From G963678255 sp963678255 (GTDB lineage Bacteria; Cloacimonadota; Cloacimonadia; Cloacimonadales; WRIO01), in the NCBI GenBank assembly GCA_963678255.2, contig CAXXTW010000002.1, forward strand, positions 186,001-250,000: 64,000 nucleotides of DNA, given 5' to 3'. Within the stretch, counting starts at the first letter, position 1. Each line of letters starts with the position of its first letter. This document shows, piece after piece, positions 36,148 through 44,039 of the stretch. The notes beneath the pieces are model-generated. The model was not told the DNA's origin. It did no database searches and saw only the letters and a program-made list of their open reading frames with translations. The position numbers and the translations under genes are program-made.

Positions 36148-37422
36148 TTAGATGAAGTCTTTAATTAAAGATTCATAATTACTTTCAAGGGTAACTAAGA
36201 CATGCATCCCATTATCTAAATGTTCAACAGTCTTTACATTTCCCAGAGTATATAATTTAGCAAGTAACTTTTGTTCAGAATAGGGTAGGGTTAAATGATA
36301 ATCAACTTTTAGAACGAATTGTTTTTCAATTTCTTTAATCAGAGTATCTGTGTTTAAACCAGTTTTTGCCGAGATGAATACCGCTTCTTTATTCTCTTGT
36401 TGTAATAAAAATAAAGTTTCTTTTTCTAGTTGATCTATTTTGTTACAGACAAGTAGGATAGGGATATCATCAGCTTCAATTTCCTTGAGAACTTTATTAA
36501 CTTCTATGATATGGTTTCTGTAATTAATATCTGAGACATCAACTAAATGTAACAGCAATTTAGCTTCTTTTGCTTCTTTAAGAGTTGCTCTGAAAGAAGC
36601 GACCAGATCATGAGGTAATTTTGCGATAAAGCCAACCGTATCAGTAAGGACATAATCAAGCTCTTTTAAGTCTTCAATGGGTCTACAGGTAGAGTCAAGG
36701 GTAGCAAAGAGTTTATCTTCAACAAGCACATCAGAACCGGTTAATTTGTTAAAAATTGTAGATTTTCCAGCATTAGTATAACCTACGAGACAAATCTTTC
36801 TGCTTTCTTCTCTACTTTTAGCCTGAGTGTTTTTTTGTTGCATGATCCGATGAAGTTTTCTTCTAATGCTTGCCATTTCTTGTCTGATTTTAAAGCGATC
36901 CAGGTCAATTTGTTTTTCACCCACCCCGCGAGATGCTCCTGATCCAGCAGAATGAGAGGAACCAGTAATTCTGTCATATCCGCTAAACAGTTGTTTAAGT
37001 CTAGGTAGCTGATAGATTAGTTCAGCCAGTCTAATTTGTAATCTGGATTCCATAGATTTAGCATGCATATAGAAAATTTTTAGGATAAGTTCAGTACGGT
37101 CAATGACAGTTAAATCGAAGTCTTTGTCTAAATGAGAATTTTGAGCAGGAGTTAATTCATCATCAAAGATTAATAGACCAATTTCTTCATTAATAAATCT
37201 TTCTTTGAGGCTTTCAATAAACCCTTTCCCTAAAAAATAAGCATTATCAATTTTGTTTTTATTTTGAAAAACAATATCAATTGTTTCATAACCAGCAGTA
37301 TCAGCTAATCGTTTTAATTCATTCAAAGAATTAATGGTATTTTGTCTATCTCTTTCTGAATGACAAATACCAACGAGTATGACTTTATTATTTTCTTCCA
37401 CAGTTGTGGGTGTAGCTAACAT
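36148..37422 (-). CDS. hflX: Ribosome-splitting GTPase HflX
   Basis: 424 residues from the ATG complement at 37420-37422, which has GGAGG 5 bases upstream. N-terminal HflX domain with AYFLGKGFIESL and LTPAQNSHLDK, a coiled linker GASRGVGEKQIDLDRFKIR, then the G domain: G1 GYTNAGKSTIFNKLTGSDV, G3 DTVGFI, G4 NKID. HflX binds stalled or stressed 70S ribosomes and splits them; in Listeria and mycobacteria it contributes to macrolide/lincosamide tolerance. Its leader carries a small ORF and a terminator-antiterminator set (see 37444-37593), so expression is probably induced by ribosome stalling. Confidence 0.96.
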   Translation of the reverse strand: MLATPTTVEENNKVILVGICHSERDRQNTINSLNELKRLADTAGYETIDIVFQNKNKIDNAYFLGKGFIESLKERFINEEIGLLIFDDELTPAQNSHLDKDFDLTVIDRTELILKIFYMHAKSMESRLQIRLAELIYQLPRLKQLFSGYDRITGSSHSAGSGASRGVGEKQIDLDRFKIRQEMASIRRKLHRIMQQKNTQAKSREESRKICLVGYTNAGKSTIFNKLTGSDVLVEDKLFATLDSTCRPIEDLKELDYVLTDTVGFIAKLPHDLVASFRATLKEAKEAKLLLHLVDVSDINYRNHIIEVNKVLKEIEADDIPILLVCNKIDQLEKETLFLLQQENKEAVFISAKTGLNTDTLIKEIEKQFVLKVDYHLTLPYSEQKLLAKLYTLGNVKTVEHLDNGMHVLVTLESNYESLIKDFI

Positions 37423-37439
37423 ATAATCCTCCATAAAAA

Positions 37440-37462
37440 ATAATCTCGGGAAAATCCCGAGA
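37440..37462 (-). terminator. Intrinsic terminator in the hflX leader
   Basis: On the minus strand TCTCGGGA, loop TTT, TCCCGAGA, then TTATTTTTT, ending just before the hflX ribosome binding site. There is no gene upstream on this strand that it could end, so it must act on the hflX transcript itself. Confidence 0.85.
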
Positions 37463-37561
37463 ATTTTTACTTAAGTCAGGGATTTTCCAATAAAACGGAT
37501 CTATCCCTGTAAGATATGAATTATGATAAAAATAAATTCAAATACAATAAATCAGAGATAG
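37444..37561 (-). promoter_or_regulatory. Transcription attenuator of hflX with alternating RNA pairings
   Basis: Minus-strand segments in order: 0 = CUAUCUCUG (37561-37553); 1 = CAGGGAUAG (37509-37501); 2 = GGAAAAUCCCUG (37488-37477); 3 = CUCGGGAUUUUCC (37461-37449); 4 = UCCCGAGA (37451-37444). Pairings visible: 0:1 (9 pairs, one G-U), 1:2 (CAGGGAU with AUCCCUG, 7 pairs), 2:3 (GGAAAAUCCC with GGGAUUUUCC, 10 pairs), 3:4 (terminator, 8 pairs). 0:1 with 2:3 would be read-through, 1:2 with 3:4 would be termination. The leader ORF ends three bases before segment 0, so ribosome position can select between the two states. Confidence 0.7.
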
Positions 37562-37563
37562 TA

Positions 37564-37593
37564 TTAATATAAACGTAATCTTGTATTTTTCAT
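37564..37593 (-). CDS. hflX leader peptide MKNTRLRLY
   Basis: Nine codons (ATG complement at 37591-37593, TAA at 37566-37564) behind a near-ideal GGAGGTGTG ribosome binding site nine bases upstream. The peptide contains Arg-Leu-Arg, the R/K-x-R/K motif known to cause macrolide-dependent arrest, as in ErmD leader peptides (MRLR). With Leu6 in the P site the leading edge of the ribosome would reach about 37562, leaving attenuator segment 0 just free; a ribosome at the stop codon would cover it. Too short for ordinary gene callers. The function is inferred. Confidence 0.65.
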   Translation of the reverse strand: MKNTRLRLY

Positions 37594-37620
37594 CACATCA
37601 CACCTCCATAATTTTATAAC

Positions 37621-37648
37621 ATAATATTTTAGTTTCAATATTTGTCAA
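37621..37648 (-). promoter_or_regulatory. Sigma-70 type promoter of the hflX leader
   Basis: On the minus strand TTGACA (37648-37643), 16-base spacer, TATTAT (37626-37621). The predicted start is near 37615, a dozen bases before the leader-peptide ribosome binding site. Divergent from the exporter promoter 15 bp away. Confidence 0.65.
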
Positions 37649-37662
37649 GAAATATCTTTTTA

Positions 37663-37690
37663 TTGACAGAACAAGGTTATTAAATATAGA
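37663..37690 (+). promoter_or_regulatory. Sigma-70 type promoter of the exporter gene
   Basis: TTGACA (37663-37668), 16-base spacer, TATAGA (37685-37690), followed after about 20 bases by the ribosome binding site AAGGTGAG and the ATG at 37717. Confidence 0.6.
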
Positions 37691-37716
37691 TTGATAAAAA
37701 TTTAATAAGGTGAGAT

Positions 37717-39618
37717 ATGGATAAAATTTGGAAAATATATCGATTTGTTGTGAAGTATCCTTATGATATAGTAATGGGGTTAATTACTTTAGCTTTTTTT
37801 TCTGTTTTTAGTGGTTTAAGCATTACATTTGTAATTCCGGTATTTGATCAGATATTTACTTCTCCGAAGGATAAAATAATTGTATTTAAAGACTATGTTA
37901 GTTTTAAACAAGCAGTAATCACAGAGTTTACCCAAATTTTTCATACAACGAATTTTAAATTATCTGTTAATTATTTTAATCCATATTGGGCATCAATCAA
38001 GCAAATCATGTCTAAAAGTGATCCTTACATGTTATTAGGTGTAATATGTGTTCTATTAGTAGCTTTGTTTTTCTTGAAAAACGTTTTTTATGTATTAAAT
38101 CGTTACTATTTTATTAATTTGAGAGGAAAGTCAATAACAGCTATTCGAAATTATTGTTACAGAAAGTATTTATCTCAATCCTATGCTTTTTTTAATCAGA
38201 ATCGGGTGGGAGACTCAATAGTTCGCATGGTGAATGATATTGATATCGTTAATACCTTGTTTATAGATAATTTTTTAAAATTTATAAAGGAATTTTCAAC
38301 GATCTTAGTTTTTGCTTATATTGCTATGCGATTAAACACAAGGTTATTCTTATTTAGTATACTTTTTTTACCAGTATTTTCATTTACAATAAATCTTGTG
38401 TCAAAGAAGATAAAAAAATATGCCAAGAAAATTCAGAATGAATTATCAACAATGTTTTCGAACATAGAAGAAGTATTAAATAGTATGCGAATCGTGAAAG
38501 CATTTTGCAAAGAAGATTATGAATATGATCGATTAGAAAAGATAAATTATAAGTATTTCAAGTTTTGGCGACGAGCTCAAAATTATTGGTCACTTGGTAT
38601 GCCTATAGGAGAAATTAGTACAATGGTCACAGGTGTAGTGATCTTGCTAGTGGGTAGTAAGAGTATCTTGTCAAATAATAGTACTTTTACTTTTGGTGAT
38701 TTTACAGCCTTCATATTTGCAGTTTTTTCAATGCTTCATCCCTTAAAAACTCTGACGAATTCCATAACAGATATCAGAAAAGCCATGGTTTCTGTAGAGC
38801 GAGTTGTAGAAATTATGGACTTTTCATCAGAGATAGTTCAAGCAGAATATCCAGTCAAGAAGAACGATTTTTCAGATAAAATTGAGTTTGAAAAAGTTTG
38901 TTTTAGATATAATGAACAACAGGATATATTAAAAGATATCTCAATTGAGATAAAAAAGGGAGAGACAGTAGCAATAATAGGTGCATCAGGATCAGGGAAA
39001 ACAACCATAGCGAACCTGATCAATAGAATGTATGATACAGTTACAGGAGATATTAAAATAGATGGGATTTCTATAAAATCATTAGATATTACTTCATTCA
39101 GGAAATTATTTGGTATTGTTACCCAAGAATCTATACTATTCACTGATACAATTTTGAATAATATACGATACGGTTCATTAGAACCAGTAAGTGATGAAGA
39201 AATCATTAATGCATGCAAATTTGCTTATGCAGATGAGTTTATTGAAGATTTACCAGATAAGTACAATACCTTAATACTTCCTCATGCTTATAATTTATCA
39301 GGTGGGCAGAGACAAAGATTATGTATTGCCAGAGCTATTGTTAGTAATCCACCAATTCTAATATTTGATGAAGCGACCAGTGCTTTGGATACAGATTCAG
39401 AAAAGAAAGTGCAAAATGCTATTGATCATGCAGCAGGAAATCGCACAGTTATATTAATAGCTCACAGATTATCGACAATATTGAGTGCTGATAAAATAAT
39501 AGTTTTAGATAAAGGGATGATTGTGGGTGTTGGGACTCATGCTGAATTAATCTTAAGTAATGAGAAGTATCAGCATTTTTATAATTTGCAGTTTACTAGT
39601 AAACCAGAATATAATTAG
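37717..39618 (+). CDS. ABC exporter, MsbA/lipid-exporter-like (fused membrane and ATPase domains)
   Basis: 633 residues. Membrane domain with about six spans (residues 15-350; a long periplasmic loop at 50-105), including FNQNRVGDSIVRMVNDID and a KAFCKEDYEYDR coupling region. The ATPase domain from about 385 has Walker A GASGSGKTTIANLINRMYD, Q-loop GIVTQESILF, signature LSGGQRQRLCIARAI, Walker B ILIFDEATSALD and H-loop AHRLSTI. The overall pattern fits lipid A or glycolipid flippases of the MsbA group, but other half-type exporters are possible. Divergent from hflX. Confidence 0.88.
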   Translation: MDKIWKIYRFVVKYPYDIVMGLITLAFFSVFSGLSITFVIPVFDQIFTSPKDKIIVFKDYVSFKQAVITEFTQIFHTTNFKLSVNYFNPYWASIKQIMSKSDPYMLLGVICVLLVALFFLKNVFYVLNRYYFINLRGKSITAIRNYCYRKYLSQSYAFFNQNRVGDSIVRMVNDIDIVNTLFIDNFLKFIKEFSTILVFAYIAMRLNTRLFLFSILFLPVFSFTINLVSKKIKKYAKKIQNELSTMFSNIEEVLNSMRIVKAFCKEDYEYDRLEKINYKYFKFWRRAQNYWSLGMPIGEISTMVTGVVILLVGSKSILSNNSTFTFGDFTAFIFAVFSMLHPLKTLTNSITDIRKAMVSVERVVEIMDFSSEIVQAEYPVKKNDFSDKIEFEKVCFRYNEQQDILKDISIEIKKGETVAIIGASGSGKTTIANLINRMYDTVTGDIKIDGISIKSLDITSFRKLFGIVTQESILFTDTILNNIRYGSLEPVSDEEIINACKFAYADEFIEDLPDKYNTLILPHAYNLSGGQRQRLCIARAIVSNPPILIFDEATSALDTDSEKKVQNAIDHAAGNRTVILIAHRLSTILSADKIIVLDKGMIVGVGTHAELILSNEKYQHFYNLQFTSKPEYN

Positions 39619-39630
39619 GAGAGTGAACTT

Positions 39631-40131
39631 ATGAAATTTAAAAAAGTAGTTTTAGTCGTATTATTATTTACTTTTGTTTTATTAAACTCTTGTGCGACAA
39701 TTTTAAGATCAAATACAAAAATTGTTCCAATAAACTCATCACCAAAAAATGCTAAAGTAACAATCAAAAATCAAGCAGGTGTTACAATTATGAGTGGCAA
39801 TACACCTATGATTACTCAATTAAAAAAAGGGCAAAGGTATGTAATTACAGTCGAATTAGAAGGATATCAGCCCGCTACGATAGATTTATCCAGACAAATA
39901 GACCCTGTAACCTGCACAAATCTATTCTTTTGTTATTATTCAGTATTTGGATTTTTGGTAGATTTTTTTAGTGGATCATTTTTTACTATATCACCTTCGT
40001 CTGTATCAGTTTTATTAATAGAGAATGATCAACTACATGGTAGAAATCAGCAACAAGATACATATATAAAGATGACTATGAATGACTCTAATCATGATAG
40101 TAAAACAATTCAGATAGATATAAAAAAATAA
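39631..40131 (+). CDS. PEGA-type lipoprotein, paralogue 1
   Basis: 166 residues, lipoprotein signal with Cys21 (LLNSCATIL). Residues about 32-80 resemble a PEGA domain: PINSSPKNAKVTIKNQAGV, ITQLKKGQRYVITVELEGYQ. A hydrophobic stretch follows (about 100-125), then a polar tail. Clearly related to the next gene in signal, SCATI motif and PEGA-like part. PEGA domains occur in surface-layer-type proteins and bind cell-wall components in other groups; function here unknown. 12 bp after the exporter gene. Confidence 0.7.
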   Translation: MKFKKVVLVVLLFTFVLLNSCATILRSNTKIVPINSSPKNAKVTIKNQAGVTIMSGNTPMITQLKKGQRYVITVELEGYQPATIDLSRQIDPVTCTNLFFCYYSVFGFLVDFFSGSFFTISPSSVSVLLIENDQLHGRNQQQDTYIKMTMNDSNHDSKTIQIDIKK

Positions 40132-40152
40132 TAGTTTTTTGAATTTTATTTA

Positions 40153-40182
40153 TTGACAATTAGATTGAAGTTTTGATATATT
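40153..40182 (+). promoter_or_regulatory. Sigma-70 type promoter between the two PEGA lipoprotein genes
   Basis: TTGACA (40153-40158), 18-base spacer, TATATT (40177-40182), 30 bases before the second lipoprotein start. Confidence 0.55.
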
Positions 40183-40211
40183 GGCTAAATATTTTTTTAA
40201 GAGGAGAAATT

Positions 40212-40709
40212 ATGAAAAGAAAAGTAGTTTTACTTGTATTATTGATTGCATTATTGATTGGGTTAACATCCTGCGCAACAATTTTCAAAGGATCATCAAA
40301 GCAGATCCCCATCAATTCAACACCCAGCAATGCATCGATTGTTATAAAAAACTCTAATGGGTTACAAGTCTTTAATGGAATAACACCTTCAACTGTTACT
40401 CTTAAAAAAGGTCAGTCATATAATGTAGTTATTAGTATGTCAGGTTATAGAACAGAAACTTTACTTATAAATCAACAATTTGAACCATTATTTTTAGGCA
40501 ATTTAATTTGTGGTGGAATTATTGGAATTATAATTGATTTATTAACAGGAGCATATATGGATTTAACCCCAGCTTCTTTATATGTTAATTTAGAATCAGT
40601 TGGTGAGAAGAAAACAGAGTTAGATGATGGGATTAAATATGCAGTGGTAAGATTAGTAGATTTAAAAGGCAAAAATCATAAAGTTATAGTACCATTAGTT
40701 AAGGCATGA
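40212..40709 (+). CDS. PEGA-type lipoprotein, paralogue 2
   Basis: 165 residues from the ATG at 40212 (GAGGAG upstream); a longer frame exists but would break the signal peptide. Lipobox Cys21 (GLTSCATIFKGSSKQ). PEGA-like segment PINSTPSNASIVIKNSNG and VTLKKGQSYNVVISMSGYR, then a hydrophobic segment GNLICGGIIGIIIDLLTGAY and a short polar end. Same architecture as the preceding gene, so a tandem duplication that has diverged. Overlaps the following YidD-like gene by 4 bp. Confidence 0.72.
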   Translation: MKRKVVLLVLLIALLIGLTSCATIFKGSSKQIPINSTPSNASIVIKNSNGLQVFNGITPSTVTLKKGQSYNVVISMSGYRTETLLINQQFEPLFLGNLICGGIIGIIIDLLTGAYMDLTPASLYVNLESVGEKKTELDDGIKYAVVRLVDLKGKNHKVIVPLVKA

Positions 40710-41089
40710 TTTTAAAAAAGTTAATAGTATTTCTTTTATTAAATCTAATTTTATCAATAAATGCAATAGAATGGGATCCTGAGGACAAATCAGTCGAAAT
40801 TGATTCTCAACCAGAATCCCTTTCTATTTTACAAAAATCAATAACCTCTAGTATAAAAAAATATAGAAAAAATAGTAAGGATAACTCGATTTCTAGGTGT
40901 CCATTTAATACTTCCTGTTCTACTCTTTTTAGCAAGACTCTCAAATCAAAAGGCATAATTTTTGCCTTAATTGTTTTTATTGACAGGAATCATTATAGAG
41001 AACATCCATATTCATATAGATATTATCCTGCGAAGATAACACGTTTTCCTTATGGGTACAAATTGTTGGATCAGATTGAAGAATTGTGA
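40706..41089 (+). CDS. Secreted YidD-like protein
   Basis: 127 residues with a signal peptide (LIVFLLLNLILSINA). Residues about 60-107 resemble the YidD (DUF37) family: RCPFNTSCSTLFSKTLKSKG followed by a hydrophobic stretch and RYYP. Canonical YidD is a short cytoplasmic, membrane-associated protein aiding insertase YidC; this version is exported and lacks the final RC-P motif, so its role may differ. Overlaps both neighbours by 4 bp, forming a tightly coupled group with the membrane protein that follows. Confidence 0.6.
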   Translation: MILKKLIVFLLLNLILSINAIEWDPEDKSVEIDSQPESLSILQKSITSSIKKYRKNSKDNSISRCPFNTSCSTLFSKTLKSKGIIFALIVFIDRNHYREHPYSYRYYPAKITRFPYGYKLLDQIEEL

Positions 41090-41943
41090 AAAAACTTAGA
41101 CTAATTTTAATACTTTATTTATTTTCAGGGTTAATTTTTGCTATCAACGACTCTTATGTAAAATCATTGATAGAAGAAGAAGATTATTATAGAGCAATCT
41201 CAGAATTGAAAGAAAACCTATTTTATGCAGATGAAAATTATAAAAATAACTATTTAATTAAACTTTCAGCTGTTTCACTTTTGTCAAAGAAGCCTGAAAT
41301 AACAGATTATTACCTAAAACAATTAGAAATAAAATTATCCAATACTGATTCATTATATTCAAGATATCTTTTTCATTCAGTATTGTTTGATATTGAAAAT
41401 AGACATTTTATCTTTGCCTCAGAAAAAATTCAGTCAATAAAAACTCAAGAGTTTATAGGTTTAAAAAAACTTCTCAATTTTAAAATTTCAGTTGAGCTAG
41501 AAGAAACTAATCCTTCAGATATTAATGCATTAGTAGATTCTCTTCCAATTATTGCAGAAAATGAGAAAATTGAAATCACTAGCTTGTTAAAACAACCTGT
41601 TCAGGTAAAAAGTAGAACAAAATCTATGTTATTTTCTGCTTTAATCCCAGGATCAGGGCAGATTTACTGTAAACATTATTATGATGGACTTCAAAGTTTT
41701 TTTTATATTGGGACACTTACTTTATGCTCTGTTATTAGCTTAAAGTATGATTCAGATCATAAAGATCAATTCCCTCTTTCTTCAATTATCATTCCAGTAA
41801 ATTCTCTTTTTTATTTAGCTAATATTTATGGAGCGAGGCAAACTGCTGATTTTATCAATAAAAGCAAAATGATTCACAGACAAAAAAGAATTAACTCTAT
41901 TATCGACAAATACACAAAAAAAGCCATTATCGATTTTTTTTAA
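41086..41943 (+). CDS. Secreted/membrane protein with a PGSGQIY (DUF5683-like) C-terminal region
   Basis: 285 residues, GTG start overlapping the previous stop by 4 bp. Signal peptide (LRLILILYLFSGLIFA), a helical tetratricopeptide-like middle (about 20-170), then MLFSALIPGSGQIYCKHYYD and further hydrophobic spans, a motif shared with small outer-envelope proteins of the DUF5683/TM2-like type. Together with the YidD-like gene it forms a pair that probably acts together at the envelope. Function unknown. Confidence 0.6.
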   Translation: MKKLRLILILYLFSGLIFAINDSYVKSLIEEEDYYRAISELKENLFYADENYKNNYLIKLSAVSLLSKKPEITDYYLKQLEIKLSNTDSLYSRYLFHSVLFDIENRHFIFASEKIQSIKTQEFIGLKKLLNFKISVELEETNPSDINALVDSLPIIAENEKIEITSLLKQPVQVKSRTKSMLFSALIPGSGQIYCKHYYDGLQSFFYIGTLTLCSVISLKYDSDHKDQFPLSSIIIPVNSLFYLANIYGARQTADFINKSKMIHRQKRINSIIDKYTKKAIIDFF

Positions 41944-41971
41944 TACTTCTTATTTTACAAAAACACGAATC

Positions 41972-42029
41972 TTAACACAATCTTAACAATTCTTTTAATT
42001 TTAATTAAGAAAGGAAAGCTATATATAAT
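41972..42029 (+). promoter_or_regulatory. Four-repeat PHO box and -10 of the pst operon
   Basis: Hexamers TTAACA (41972), TTAACA (41983), TTTAAT (41994), TTAAGA (42005) are spaced exactly 11 bp apart (6 + 5), as PhoP/PhoB-type regulators bind. A TATAAT follows at 42024-42029, with the last repeat replacing a -35 element. It lies 26 bp before pstS and predicts induction under phosphate limitation. Confidence 0.75.
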
Positions 42030-42054
42030 TAAAAGTGAAAAAAAGGAGTGTTAA

Positions 42055-43083
42055 ATGTTAAAAAGAGTCATGTTTATCAGTCTCATGTTAATAACCGGGA
42101 TCAGTTTATTGTCAGCATTAGAATTATTGGGAGCTGGAGCTACTTTCCCTTATCCATTATACTCAAAAATGTTTGATGTATATAGCAAAACAGGTGATAA
42201 AGTTAATTATCAAGCTATAGGTTCTGGTGGTGGAATTAAACAGTTAATCGCAAAAACTACTGATTTTGGTGGAACAGATGCTATTATGTCTGCTGAAGAA
42301 GATAATGAAGCAGGTTCTCCCGTAATTCATATACCTACTTGTTTAGGTGCTGTAGTTGTTTCTTATAATTTACCCTTATCACAAACATTAAAATTTACTC
42401 CTGAAGTTATTGCCGATATATTTTTAGGGAAAATTACCGTATGGAATGATTCAAGAATTTCTGCTATCAATCCTGGAGTAAAATTACCTAAGCTTCCAAT
42501 TACAGTGGTTTATCGTTCTGATGGTTCAGGTACCACTTATATCTTCACAGAATATTTAGATAAAGTAAATCAAGATTGGTCAAAAACTGTTGGTCACGGA
42601 AAATCTGTAAAATGGCCAATAGGAATAGGGTCAAAAGGAAATCCTGGAGTTTCAGGAACTGTCAATCAAACACCTGGAGCTATTGGTTATGTCGAATTAA
42701 TCTACGCATTAAGCAACAAAATGCCATATGCTTCGATAAAAAATAAATCTGGAAAATTTATAACTCCAAATTTAAAATCAGTAAGTTTAGCTGGTGCAAA
42801 AGGAATTCCTGCTGATACAAAAGTTTCTTTAACCAATACTGAAGCAAAGGATGGATATCCAATCAGCAGTTTTTCCTGGATTATTTTATACAAGGAACAA
42901 AACTATAACAATCGTACAGCAGAACAAGCAAAAAAGACAGTTGAGCTCATCAAATGGATGGTAACAGAAGGTCAAAAATATAATTCTACTCTTGATTATG
43001 CGCCAATTCCAAAAGATTCACAAACAAAAGCATTAGCACTTTTAAAATCAATTACCTACAAAGGAAAACCTGTCTTAAAATAA
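42055..43083 (+). CDS. pstS: Phosphate ABC transporter substrate-binding protein
   Basis: 342 residues with a cleavable signal peptide (ISLMLITGISLLSA) rather than a lipobox. PstS motifs: LLGAGATFPYPLYSKMFDVY, YQAIGSGGGIKQL, DFGGTDAIM, VYRSDGSGTTYIFTEYL, PGAIGYVELIYA. Periplasmic phosphate receptor for PstCAB. AAGGAG ribosome binding site. A hairpin after the stop probably makes pstS mRNA more abundant than the rest. Confidence 0.96.
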   Translation: MLKRVMFISLMLITGISLLSALELLGAGATFPYPLYSKMFDVYSKTGDKVNYQAIGSGGGIKQLIAKTTDFGGTDAIMSAEEDNEAGSPVIHIPTCLGAVVVSYNLPLSQTLKFTPEVIADIFLGKITVWNDSRISAINPGVKLPKLPITVVYRSDGSGTTYIFTEYLDKVNQDWSKTVGHGKSVKWPIGIGSKGNPGVSGTVNQTPGAIGYVELIYALSNKMPYASIKNKSGKFITPNLKSVSLAGAKGIPADTKVSLTNTEAKDGYPISSFSWIILYKEQNYNNRTAEQAKKTVELIKWMVTEGQKYNSTLDYAPIPKDSQTKALALLKSITYKGKPVLK

Positions 43084-43098
43084 ATAGTCAAAAACCGT

Positions 43099-43128
43099 AA
43101 GGCAGGTGGTACCACTTGCCTTATTTTT
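43099..43128 (+). terminator. Intercistronic hairpin between pstS and pstC
   Basis: AAGGCAGGTGG and CCACTTGCCTT arms (one G-U pair) around a TA turn, followed by ATTTTT. Likely a partial terminator or 3'-end stabiliser giving high pstS relative to pstCAB. Confidence 0.65.
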
Positions 43129-43145
43129 AAATAATAAGGAGCCAG

Positions 43146-44030
43146 ATGAAAACAGATAGATTTTTTAATAACTATTTGAGTGCAACCTCACTAATAGTAA
43201 TTTTGCTATTTATAGGATTATTTTTTACTCTAGTTTATTCATCCATTCCATCTATTAAAACTTTTGGATTTAAGTTTTATACCGGAACTAATTGGGATCC
43301 AACTACTTTGGAATATGGATCATTACCTTTTTTTGTAGGAACTCTGATCACTTCGTTTTTAGCATTGTTAATAAGTTTCCCATTTTCTATCATGATTGCT
43401 TTATATCTTGGAGAGTATTTTAAAAATGGATTCTTGTCTGAATTTCTTAAAAGCATGGTGGAATTATTAGCAGGTATTCCTTCAGTAGTTTATGGGTTAT
43501 GGGGCTTGTTTGTACTTGTTCCAATAATCAGAGGTCTTGAGATGAAGTTAGTGTTAGCAGGGATATTGAACGTTCCACCTTATGGTTTAGGTATGTTTAC
43601 TGCCTCCATAATATTGGCAATTATGATTATACCTTATACAGCTTCGATAGCAAGAGAAGTTATAACCCTTGTTCCAAATGATTTAAAAGAAGCAGCCTAT
43701 TCTATGGGTGCAACACGATATGAAGTGATTAAAAAAGTGATATTACCATATTGCAGTTCAGGGATTTGGGCAGGTGTGCTGTTATCATTAGGAAGAGCTT
43801 TAGGTGAAACTATGGCAGTAACAATGGTAATAGGAAATCGTAATTATATGCCAAAAACTATCTTTGATCCAGCAAATACTTTAGCTTCATTAATAGCAGG
43901 GGAATTTGCAGAATCTGTTAATAAAATACATTTATCATCTTTAATTCACTTGGCTTTGGTTTTGTTTATAACTACTGCCATGACGAATATGCTTGGGAAA
44001 TTAATCATTCAAAAAACAAGTGTTCGATGA
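43146..44030 (+). CDS. pstC: Phosphate ABC transporter permease PstC
   Basis: 294 residues, six spans. Motifs: NWDPTTLEYGSLPFFVGTL, MVELLAGIPSVVYGLWGLF, the EAA loop LKEAAYSMGATRYEVIKKVI and LGRALGETMAVTMVIGN. The membrane half of the high-affinity phosphate importer with PstA. AAGGAG ribosome binding site in the leader after the pstS hairpin. Confidence 0.96.
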   Translation: MKTDRFFNNYLSATSLIVILLFIGLFFTLVYSSIPSIKTFGFKFYTGTNWDPTTLEYGSLPFFVGTLITSFLALLISFPFSIMIALYLGEYFKNGFLSEFLKSMVELLAGIPSVVYGLWGLFVLVPIIRGLEMKLVLAGILNVPPYGLGMFTASIILAIMIIPYTASIAREVITLVPNDLKEAAYSMGATRYEVIKKVILPYCSSGIWAGVLLSLGRALGETMAVTMVIGNRNYMPKTIFDPANTLASLIAGEFAESVNKIHLSSLIHLALVLFITTAMTNMLGKLIIQKTSVR

Positions 44031-44039
44031 GAGGGTCTA

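Noticed and set aside
37594..37598. Alternative hflX leader start, ATG immediately followed by TGA, upstream of the MKNTRLRLY ATG
   Set aside because: It would be a start-stop; the ribosome binding site spacing and the R-x-R content favour the 37593 start. A role for the minimal ORF cannot be excluded.
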